NCBI GenBank assembly: GCA_041158765.1
Contig: JBEBAU010000027.1
Coordinates: 1 to 6,026 of the forward strand
Length of the DNA: 6,026 nucleotides
Origin: JAQBRD01 sp041158765
GTDB taxonomy: Bacteria > Patescibacteriota > Minisyncoccia > Phycocordibacterales > PALSA-1337
Reading direction: 5' to 3'
The first letter of the stretch is position 1; every line of letters starts with the position of its first letter. Below the pieces are notes generated by a model. It saw only the letters and a list, made by a program, of their open reading frames with translations, searched no databases and was not told the DNA's origin. The translations under genes and the position numbers were made by a program. Positions 1 through 4,825 of this stretch are shown in pieces.

Positions 1-210
1 GCTGAGCATAGCATTGGCGAAGGCGCCGATGTCGAAGCGATTGCATACGTGCAGCTTTGTTTCCTCGATTGTGGTGAAAGTCGTGGCGAAAGTGCTGTCT
101 ATTGGGGCGCTGGCATTAACAAAAACATTGCCGAAGCCGCCATCGAAGCGATCCTGAGCGCCGTGAACCGCTGGGAGTTGAAGTCGCGGAAAGCCGTCGC
201 GAAGAAGTAA
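1..210 (+). CDS. leuA: 2-isopropylmalate synthase, C-terminal fragment (5' end outside window)
   Basis: This is the last 69 codons of a gene that begins before the window and stops with TAA at 208-210. LeuA condenses acetyl-CoA with 2-oxoisovalerate, the first committed step of leucine synthesis. The visible part matches the end of the C-terminal regulatory/dimer domain, which in this family binds leucine for feedback inhibition. It shows a GEGADVEAIAYVQ segment, then YWGAGINKNI, then EAAIEAILSAVNRW; the pattern WGxGIxxNIxxA...AxxSAVNR is typical of the longer (type 2) LeuA group. A short basic tail (KSRKAVAKK) follows. The catalytic TIM barrel is not in view, so completeness cannot be judged. 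GC is about 55% by hand count (115/210), clearly higher than the next gene. Homocitrate or citramalate synthases share the domain and are the main alternatives. Confidence 0.82.
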   Translation, partial: AEHSIGEGADVEAIAYVQLCFLDCGESRGESAVYWGAGINKNIAEAAIEAILSAVNRWELKSRKAVAKK

Positions 211-234
211 GTTAAGTTGCAAGGTAATTACGTT

Positions 235-266
235 AGCCCCGATTCCGGTAGGAATCGGGGCTTTTT
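235..266 (+). terminator. intrinsic terminator after leuA
   Basis: A perfect 12-bp stem (235-246 with 251-262, arm AGCCCCGATTCC) closes a GGTA loop and is followed by a run of five T (262-266). It lies 24 bases after the leuA stop codon. It should isolate leuA transcription from the gene at 312. Confidence 0.93.
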
Positions 267-296
267 ATATATGATTAAATACTTTATCTATTGATG

Positions 297-305
297 TGAT
301 ACAAT
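297..305 (+). promoter_or_regulatory. extended -10 promoter element just before the YibE/F gene
   Basis: TG-A-TACAAT reads as an extended -10 (TG at 297-298, hexamer 300-305). There is no good -35 at 16-18 bases upstream, as is common for extended -10 promoters. A start seven bases downstream would fall at about 312, the A of the ATG, so the transcript may be leaderless. Prediction by eye only. Confidence 0.45.
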
Positions 306-311
306 TTTGAC

Positions 312-1535
312 ATGAAAAGAATCTCTTTTGGTATGAAAGGTTTGTGTAGTATTTCGTTTTTCATAGCGGGATTTTTGTTCGCCGGTACTTTCACATATTC
401 ACACGCTCAAACACTTGTGCGAGATACACAAGAAACAGTGAAAGCAAAAGTTATTGAAATTGTTGATGAGAAGATGAAGAATATGCCGGGGACTGATAAG
501 CAGGAATCATATCAGACAATTCAGGTTGAAATTCTTGAAGGAGATTTGAAAAACGAAATTCGCACCATAGAAAATGATTATATTGGGTTGAAGGTTGGAG
601 ATGTCTTTTATTTACTTCATACAAAAAATAGTCTTGACGACTCTGAATACTTTACTGTTTCAGATCCGTATCGTTTGCCGTGGCTTTCATTTTTTCTTGC
701 ATTATTTGTTCTGTGCGTATTGATATTTGGGGGTTGGCAGGGAATACGGGGCCTTGTGGCGCTCGCAGGCAGCCTGCTCGCTATTTTCTATCTATTATTG
801 CCCGGCATTATTCATGGATATTCGCCGATCCTTCTTTCAATTGGTATCTCTTCAGTCATTATTGTTATTGGTTCATATATTACACACGGTTTCAATCGCA
901 CAACAACAGCTGCAGTTATCGGTATGATACTCACAGTTTCGGTGACAGGGGCGCTTGCGTATGCAGCGGTATATCTCACTCAGTTAACCGGATATGCGAA
1001 TGAAGAGGCTATATATCTCAATTTCGATACGAATGGTGGTATCGATTTCATTGGATTGTTGCTTGGAGGAATTATGATTGGTCTGCTTGGAGTACTCTAT
1101 GACGTTGCTATTAGCCAAGCAATTTCAATTGAAGAATTGTTCCGTATCGGTCCGCATCTTCCAAGACGACATCTATATATGCGTGCAATTCGAATTGGAC
1201 GAGAGCATATTGGTGCACTCGTGAATACTCTCGCAATTGCATATGTTGGTGCATCGCTTCCATTGTTGTTACTCTTCTATACTTCACATGCCGAAGCTGC
1301 TGTTACATTGAATCGCGAGGTTTTTTCTGCTGAAATTATACGCGTAATTATTGGTAGTATCGGTGTTGTGCTCGCTGTGCCAATTACTACTGCAATTGCT
1401 GCACTTATGCTCATACGCCGCTCAAAAAATGAAAGCACTGAACCTTCACCGAATGATGTGCTCGTTGGTCAGCACATTCTTGCTTCTGAAAAAGACAAAG
1501 TTGAACACTTCGGTGATTCACATATTCATTCGTAA
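312..1535 (+). CDS. YibE/F family multi-pass membrane protein
   Basis: The 407-residue protein begins with a signal peptide (basic MKR, hydrophobic core about 11-27, likely cleavage after SHA at 30-32). A soluble outside domain of about 90 residues follows (about 33-122), and then a membrane part starting near residue 124. Hydrophobic segments lie near 124-140, 147-164, 172-190, 198-222, 245-263, 300-322 and 340-368. The family hallmarks are GVLYDVAISQ (260-269) followed by an IEEL segment, and GREHIGALVNTLAIAYVGA (about 298-316). YibE/F proteins are assumed to be transporters, but I know of no firmly established substrate. The tail from about 372 is polar and probably cytoplasmic. The ATG at 312 has no Shine-Dalgarno but sits seven bases after a -10 element; an ATG at 333 (residue 8) would also leave a workable signal peptide. 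It is a single-gene unit between two terminators, so the neighbours give no functional hint. Confidence 0.88.
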   Translation: MKRISFGMKGLCSISFFIAGFLFAGTFTYSHAQTLVRDTQETVKAKVIEIVDEKMKNMPGTDKQESYQTIQVEILEGDLKNEIRTIENDYIGLKVGDVFYLLHTKNSLDDSEYFTVSDPYRLPWLSFFLALFVLCVLIFGGWQGIRGLVALAGSLLAIFYLLLPGIIHGYSPILLSIGISSVIIVIGSYITHGFNRTTTAAVIGMILTVSVTGALAYAAVYLTQLTGYANEEAIYLNFDTNGGIDFIGLLLGGIMIGLLGVLYDVAISQAISIEELFRIGPHLPRRHLYMRAIRIGREHIGALVNTLAIAYVGASLPLLLLFYTSHAEAAVTLNREVFSAEIIRVIIGSIGVVLAVPITTAIAALMLIRRSKNESTEPSPNDVLVGQHILASEKDKVEHFGDSHIHS

Positions 1536-1550
1536 TTGTCGGTTGAAAAA

Positions 1551-1585
1551 AGGGAAAATAAAAAACGCACAGGTTGTGTGCGTTT
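1551..1585 (-). terminator. intrinsic terminator of the minus-strand kinase-like gene
   Basis: A perfect 9-bp stem (1563-1571 with 1577-1585, arm AAACGCACA on the plus strand) closes a five-base loop. On the minus strand it is followed by six T, an A and four T; on the plus strand it is followed by GAGG with no T-run. It therefore serves the gene at 1595-2476, whose stop codon is 9 bases upstream of the stem. It would terminate the convergent YibE/F transcript poorly, and I see no separate terminator for that gene. Confidence 0.85.
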
Positions 1586-1594
1586 GAGGAATTG

Positions 1595-2476
1595 CTAGGT
1601 TTTGGAAACGGCCTCCATTCCTACGTGGTGCAGGAACTCTTGCTGCTCCTCATGTTTGGAATCGTCGGCGGCTTTGACTTGTTCAGCTTCGAACGCGGCA
1701 ATCTTCGCTTTGGTTGCTGCGATGTATCGGCCTGCAGGATGATTTTCATCCGTAAGGTAGCCGATGAGCGTCTGGGCATCTTCGTATTCGAGATCGAATA
1801 CATGTCCGATGAACCGAACAATCTTGTCCATCTTGTCCACCAAGTCTTCAGACTTCTTTAGGTGAAGGATTCTATGTCCACCATGCAGCTCCTCAAAGCG
1901 TGCAACTCCGGGGAGTATGAAGTTCGTATAGACACCCCATGCTTTGACCAAACGATCATAGTCTTGGCAATCAGCACGCTTCACGCCACTTTGTTCACGT
2001 AGATATGCACCACCGAGTGTCTCCTCAAACGAAGAGTCAACGTGGATAAGTAGGCTGTTTTTGGTTAAGTCATGAATCTTCTCGACCTGGTCTGGTCCTC
2101 GGGGAATTCCTGCTGCAGCAACACCGCGGAGACCATTCTTGTTGTTTTTGACGTCATTACCGATGGTGACGACGTTTGCTGCAACTGCTGCAGCACCAGG
2201 TTGTAAGCCGCCAGCAGCTTGATTCTCCGCGCCAGCAATGAGAGCTAGAGCCTCATCAGTTTGAGGGAACTCCGCTTTGAACTGGTCGAGACGAGCGCTG
2301 CTATCAGAAGTCAAGATTTTTGACTCGAAAAGCAGACGGAGGATTTCGAGGATGGTGTTTTTGCCGACCGCACGAGGGCCAACGATGAACACCGTTGTAA
2401 TGTGCCACATGAATGCACGTAGCTCTTCGTGGGTGAAATGTCCGGTTTTGTCGGACGGTTTTTTGGTTGTATTCAC
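1595..2476 (-). CDS. divergent adenylate-kinase-like nucleotide kinase with C-terminal extension
   Basis: A 293-residue protein with no close relative I recognise, but with the order of adenylate-kinase landmarks. A P-loop GPRAVGKNT (33-41) stands where adenylate kinases have GxPGxGKGT. TSDSSAR (56-62) matches the STGDxLR segment, giving R62 as the AMP-site arginine. GGLQPG (89-94) matches the G-x-LVPD turn. GIPRGPDQ (123-130) fits the signature G-[FYI]-P-R-x3-[NQ], although the preceding Asp is Ala (A122). RADC (167-170) and R175-L176 match the R-x-D-D...RL arginines before the terminal helices. There is room for only a very short lid between R160 and R167. About 70 residues after 224 are extra, helical and charged. 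Transfer of phosphate between ATP and a nucleoside monophosphate is the inferred reaction; loss of activity is possible. The start is GTG at 2474-2476, with AAAAGGA only three bases upstream. Sampled GC is about 50-55%, above the neighbours. Confidence 0.6.
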   Translation of the reverse strand: MNTTKKPSDKTGHFTHEELRAFMWHITTVFIVGPRAVGKNTILEILRLLFESKILTSDSSARLDQFKAEFPQTDEALALIAGAENQAAGGLQPGAAAVAANVVTIGNDVKNNKNGLRGVAAAGIPRGPDQVEKIHDLTKNSLLIHVDSSFEETLGGAYLREQSGVKRADCQDYDRLVKAWGVYTNFILPGVARFEELHGGHRILHLKKSEDLVDKMDKIVRFIGHVFDLEYEDAQTLIGYLTDENHPAGRYIAATKAKIAAFEAEQVKAADDSKHEEQQEFLHHVGMEAVSKT

Positions 2477-2479
2477 AAG

Positions 2480-2486
2480 TCCTTTT
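2480..2486 (-). promoter_or_regulatory. Shine-Dalgarno supporting the GTG start of the kinase-like gene
   Basis: AAAAGGA on the minus strand ends three bases before the GTG at 2476. The spacing is tight, but no ATG lies nearby; the next in-frame ATG is codon 23, ten residues before the P-loop, and has no comparable purine run at the right distance. Confidence 0.5.
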
Positions 2487-2582
2487 CAGGTCAGGGGTTT
2501 TGGATTGACTGCAGGTTTGCTGGATAGAATTGTTGATGTGAAGACGCTTTTTATTCCAGATATATAAAGAACGCCGGCTGAA

Positions 2583-2610
2583 ATCGTATCATATTTTTTG
2601 GAAATGGCAA
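2583..2610 (-). promoter_or_regulatory. promoter of the minus-strand kinase-like gene
   Basis: On the minus strand TTGCCA (-35, 2605-2610) is separated by 16 bases from TACGAT (-10, 2583-2588), which is preceded by TG-A as in an extended -10. Transcription would start near 2576 and give a leader of about 100 bases. That leader contains a 10-position hairpin (2545-2554 with 2564-2573, one mismatch and one G-U) with no obvious regulatory identity. Confidence 0.5.
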
Positions 2611-2675
2611 TGGTTCGAGTGTGTTTTGAGATATAGTTTTTTCTATTGTTTTTTCGTTGAAGTTCTTGTCGAAAC

Positions 2676-2704
2676 TTGATTTTGAGGGTCAAAAATGATA
2701 GCCT
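2676..2704 (+). promoter_or_regulatory. candidate promoter of the rpsF-ssb-rpsR operon
   Basis: TTGATT (2676-2681) is 17 bases from TAGCCT (2699-2704), and a TG-A precedes the latter, giving an extended -10. The hexamers match consensus only partly (4/6 and 3/6). The start would be near 2711, leaving a leader of about 94 bases. A 6-bp inverted repeat TTTTGA-GGG-TCAAAA (2680-2694) lies in the spacer and could be an operator or chance. Confidence 0.4.
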
Positions 2705-2733
2705 GTCCCCACGTGCATATTACAAATTAACGC

Positions 2734-2791
2734 GTGTGTAGTCCTGGCTTGCACGGCCATGCTCCGCTATTTAGGGCGGATTACTGCTCAC
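2734..2791 (+). promoter_or_regulatory. structured mRNA leader before rpsF, possible S6:S18 autoregulatory site
   Basis: The leader folds on paper into a three-way junction ending 13 bases before the rpsF ATG. The closing stem pairs 2734-2742 with 2783-2791 (eight of nine pairs, one U-U mismatch, one G-U). The first hairpin is TGGC/GCCA (2745-2748 with 2756-2759). The second is TCCGC/GCGGA (2763-2767 with 2776-2780) with an eight-base loop. It is known that in several bacterial phyla the S6:S18 complex binds a motif in its own operon leader that imitates its 16S rRNA site. Position and operon content fit that, but I cannot confirm the known consensus here, so the function is inferred. Confidence 0.4.
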
Positions 2792-2804
2792 CAAACACTT
2801 ATCT

Positions 2805-3332
2805 ATGCAAACTATTGCAAAGAAGGCATCTGCTGTGAAAACATCAGATAAGGGAGACCTCATAAAGGTCTATGAGATTGGATATCTTCTCGTCTCATCT
2901 ATCCCGAAGGAGAAGGTTGCTGAAAATGTTTCAGCACTCAAAGACATCATTATTAAGAAGGGAGCAAAAATCATTTCTGAAGAAGCACCTGAATTCACTA
3001 CATTGGCATACACTATGGTGAAGAAGATTGGTGCAGCAAATCACCGATTCAATGAAGGATACTTCGGTTGGATTAAGTTTGATCTTGCAGCAAGTGAGAT
3101 TGAAAGTGTGAAGAAGGCATTCGAAGAGCATGTGAATATGCTCCGAGTTCTTGTTATCACAACTATTCGAGATACTACCTATCTCGGAAAGAAGGCTCCA
3201 GCTACTGCTCAATTGGAGGAGGCTGCTGTTGTTTCAGATGTTGCGAGCGAAGTTGCTCCAACAGACGTTATAACCAAGGCTCCTGCTTCAGCAGAAGAGA
3301 TCGACAAGAGCATCGACGAAATGGTCAAATAG
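2805..3332 (+). CDS. rpsF: 30S ribosomal protein S6
   Basis: S6 binds the central domain of 16S rRNA as a heterodimer with S18 and helps build the platform of the small subunit. The S6 fold runs from about residue 23 to 126. It starts with the family opening YEIGYLLV (23-30) and has the helix IPKEKVAENVSALKDII. ISEEAPEFTTLAYTM corresponds to the usual LGxRxLAYPI strand, GYFGWIKF to GxYxxxxF, and the domain closes with MLRVLVITTIRD. At 175 residues it is longer than the usual 95-135: there are 22 extra N-terminal residues and an Ala/Glu-rich tail from about 130. ATG at 2805 is the only Met before the fold and has no Shine-Dalgarno (the upstream bases are ACTTATCT). It is first in an operon with ssb (35-base gap) and rpsR, an arrangement conserved across bacteria. 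Confidence 0.95.
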   Translation: MQTIAKKASAVKTSDKGDLIKVYEIGYLLVSSIPKEKVAENVSALKDIIIKKGAKIISEEAPEFTTLAYTMVKKIGAANHRFNEGYFGWIKFDLAASEIESVKKAFEEHVNMLRVLVITTIRDTTYLGKKAPATAQLEEAAVVSDVASEVAPTDVITKAPASAEEIDKSIDEMVK

Positions 3333-3367
3333 GCGTATTATTAGGTCTATAAGTAACTATTTCATCT

Positions 3368-3847
3368 ATGTATCTCAACAAAGCAATGATTATCGGAAAT
3401 CTCACACGAGATCCCGAAATGCGAGCACTTCCATCAGGTATTAAGGTCTGTTCTTTCAGTCTTGCTACAAATCGCGTCTGGAAAGACAAGAATAATGTGA
3501 AGCAAGAATCAGCCGATTATCACAACATTGTGGTTTTTGGACGACAAGCTGAAATCGCAGCGCAATACCTCCGAAAGGGAGCTAGCGTACTCGTCGAAGG
3601 CCGTATCCAGACACGTTCATGGGATGATAAGGACGGTTCAAAAAAGTATCGTACCGAAATCGTCGCAGACCGAGTTCAATTCGGACCTCGACCTACTGGT
3701 GGTACCGGAGCGCCATCTACAGCGAAGGCTGGCGATGACTTTGCCGAAAAGTCAGCAGCAGGAGCCTCATCAGCAAATGCAGCAGCACCACTCGACACGA
3801 TAGAATATCCAGAAGATGAGATAAATCCCGATGACATTCCTTTCTAA
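3368..3847 (+). CDS. ssb: single-stranded DNA-binding protein
   Basis: SSB coats single-stranded DNA during replication, repair and recombination and recruits partner proteins through its C-terminal tip. At 159 residues it is a normal bacterial length. The OB fold covers about residues 1-113, beginning MYLNKAMIIGNLTRDPEMR and including the strand-rich CSFSLATNR, YHNIVVFGRQAE and ASVLVEGRIQTRSW segments. An Ala/Gly/Ser-rich linker (about 114-145) leads to an acidic end finishing DDIPF, the conserved partner-binding tip. ATG at 3368 is the natural family start, and the preceding bases (TTTCATCT) hold no Shine-Dalgarno. It lies between the two ribosomal protein genes as in many bacteria, and RecA, which competes with it for the same DNA, is encoded nearby on the other strand. 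Confidence 0.96.
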   Translation: MYLNKAMIIGNLTRDPEMRALPSGIKVCSFSLATNRVWKDKNNVKQESADYHNIVVFGRQAEIAAQYLRKGASVLVEGRIQTRSWDDKDGSKKYRTEIVADRVQFGPRPTGGTGAPSTAKAGDDFAEKSAAGASSANAAAPLDTIEYPEDEINPDDIPF

Positions 3848-3861
3848 TTAATTAACTTATT

Positions 3862-4071
3862 ATGAATTCAAATAAACAGTGTTTTTTCTGTCAGAACAAC
3901 ATTCGACACATCGATTATAAGGATACTGAGATCCTCAAGAAGTTTCTCAATCCTCACGCTCGAATGATTAGCCGAAAGAAGTCAGCCGTTTGTGCTGCTA
4001 GCCAGCGACAGCTCGCTACTGCAGTAAAGCGCGCTCGATTCATGGGACTTCTTCCATTCGTCGCTCGTTAA
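3862..4071 (+). CDS. rpsR: 30S ribosomal protein S18
   Basis: S18 partners S6 on the 30S platform. The 69-residue protein is a usual S18 length and shows CFFC (7-10), IDYKDTEILKKFL (17-29), ISRKKSAVCAASQRQLATAVKRARFMGLLPFV, all family hallmarks. Three cysteines (7, 10 and 44) resemble the zinc-binding form of S18, though only three potential cysteine ligands are present. The ATG at 3862 follows ssb by 14 bases and has an A/T-rich upstream (AACTTATT) instead of a Shine-Dalgarno. It is the last gene of the operon; its TAA ends two bases before a long terminator stem. Confidence 0.96.
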   Translation: MNSNKQCFFCQNNIRHIDYKDTEILKKFLNPHARMISRKKSAVCAASQRQLATAVKRARFMGLLPFVAR

Positions 4072-4073
4072 AT

Positions 4074-4182
4074 AAAACAAAACACCTTATTCTTCAGATT
4101 CGGAAGTTTTTATGGTTAAAAACTTCCTGTTGCTCGGCTCGACAGCCTTGCAAACATCTTCAGAATAAGGTGTTTTGTTTTT
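4074..4182. terminator. branched bidirectional terminator between rpsR and efp
   Basis: A perfect 20-bp stem (4074-4093 with 4162-4181) carries T-runs on its outer side on both strands (GTTTTT on plus, GTTTT then ATTT on minus), so it can end both rpsR and efp transcripts. Inside, after a 2x2 internal loop, four more pairs (4096-4099 with 4156-4159) lead to a three-way junction. Its arms are an 11-bp hairpin with TGGT loop (4102-4112 with 4117-4127) and an interrupted hairpin (4130-4133 with 4150-4153, then 4136-4139 with 4144-4147, loop CGAC). Every junction linker is two bases. It fills the gene gap apart from two bases on the rpsR side and three on the efp side. Confidence 0.88.
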
Positions 4183-4184
4183 AT

Positions 4185-4757
4185 CTACTTGTTGACGCGT
4201 TCTCGGTATTCGCCGGTCTCGGTGTTTACCTTGATGATATCGCCTACGTTCACGAAGAATGGGGCAGTAATGACAGCACCAGTCTCAAGAGTGATAGCTT
4301 TGCCACCACCGCTTGCGGTATCTCCCTTGATACCTGGAGGTGCCTCAGTGACCTTGAGTTCAACTACGATAGGAAGTTTGAAACCAATTGATGCTTCTCC
4401 GAAGAGTACTTGCTGAACGATTGAATTAGGCTTCAAGAACTTCGCTTGAGGGCCAACAGTCTCCTCAGATACCTTGAATCGAGCACTTGGGTTCTCTGGG
4501 TCTGCAAACCAGTATTCACCACGGTTTACATAGAGATATTTCACATCCTTTGTCTCAATCTCAGCTTCAGGCATCTTCTCAGATTGGTGGAAAGAGTATT
4601 CGGTAACCTTTCCTGTGAAAAGATTCTTGAGCTTCGTTGCATTAACCGGCTTACGCTGCTGCTTACGGAATACGTGTGAAGAAAGCACTTCATACGGAGC
4701 ACCGTCAAGCACGATAAACTTACGTTCTACTATTTCATTATATTCAAGCATTGCCAT
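4185..4757 (-). CDS. efp: translation elongation factor P with non-canonical loop
   Basis: EF-P enters the ribosomal E site and relieves stalling at consecutive prolines. The 190 residues give all three barrel domains: the first about 1-64 (LDGAPYEVLSSHVF...TKLKNLFTG), the second about 65-128 with DVKYLYVNRGEYWF, and the third about 129-189 with the family signature APPGIKGDTASGGGKAITLETGAVI and an ending close to GEYRERV. A gapless alignment by eye to E. coli EF-P puts Gln34 at the position of the modified Lys34; the tip reads RKQQRKP (31-37) with no PG-x-G. ATG at 4757 has AGGG five bases upstream; a second ATG two codons later is possible. recA lies upstream on the same strand, 68 bases away, with a promoter in between; the stop codon abuts the branched terminator. 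Confidence 0.95.
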   Translation of the reverse strand: MAMLEYNEIVERKFIVLDGAPYEVLSSHVFRKQQRKPVNATKLKNLFTGKVTEYSFHQSEKMPEAEIETKDVKYLYVNRGEYWFADPENPSARFKVSEETVGPQAKFLKPNSIVQQVLFGEASIGFKLPIVVELKVTEAPPGIKGDTASGGGKAITLETGAVITAPFFVNVGDIIKVNTETGEYRERVNK

Positions 4758-4766
4758 AGTTTCCCT

Positions 4767-4795
4767 AGGATACAGGGTCTCGGGATTTTGGTCAA
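4767..4795 (-). promoter_or_regulatory. efp promoter very close to the start codon
   Basis: On the minus strand TTGACC (-35, 4790-4795) is exactly 17 bases from TATCCT (-10, 4767-4772). Only nine bases separate the -10 from the efp ATG, so the expected start point leaves two or three leader bases. The AGGG that could act as ribosome binding site partly overlaps the -10 end and would be lost from such a transcript, though it would work in read-through mRNA from recA. Confidence 0.6.
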
Positions 4796-4825
4796 GATTT
4801 TGCTTGGTAGAGCACCTGCGAGCCC

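Larger units (their letters stand above)
2477..2804. other. divergent intergenic region of 328 bases
   Basis: This gap separates the minus-strand kinase-like gene from the plus-strand ribosomal operon. It contains the two opposed promoters and the rpsF leader described separately. The stretch between the promoters (2611-2675) is T-rich and shows nothing else I can name. No tRNA, small RNA gene or credible small protein was found; a 68-codon minus-strand open frame (2486-2692) has no family features and overlaps both promoters. Confidence 0.6.

Noticed and set aside
307..312. Perfect TTGACA hexamer overlapping the YibE/F start codon
   Set aside because: The only -10-like sequence downstream (TATGAA at 332-337) is 19 bases away and lies within the signal peptide coding region; no later start codon would give a sensible protein.
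1563..1585. Bidirectional terminator also serving the YibE/F gene
   Set aside because: On the plus strand the stem is followed by GAGG and no T-run, so efficient termination is expected on the minus strand only.
2486..2692. 68-codon minus-strand open frame upstream of the kinase-like gene
   Set aside because: It overlaps both promoters and is rich in Lys, Ser and Thr with no recognisable family; it is best explained as a chance frame in A/T-rich intergenic DNA.
2734..2791. tRNA-like appearance of the rpsF leader (three stems, CACC near the end)
   Set aside because: There is no T-arm GTTCRA motif, no seven-base anticodon loop and no seven-base acceptor stem in the right layout.
2931..3212. 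93-codon minus-strand frame inside rpsF
   Set aside because: It is the antisense shadow of a well-supported S6 gene, with no family features.
4074..4181. Integron attC recombination site
   Set aside because: The length is suitable, but the outer ends lack the GTTRRRY/RYYYAAC core sites, the outer stem is perfectly paired without extrahelical bases, and there is no integrase or cassette array; terminator T-runs explain the ends.
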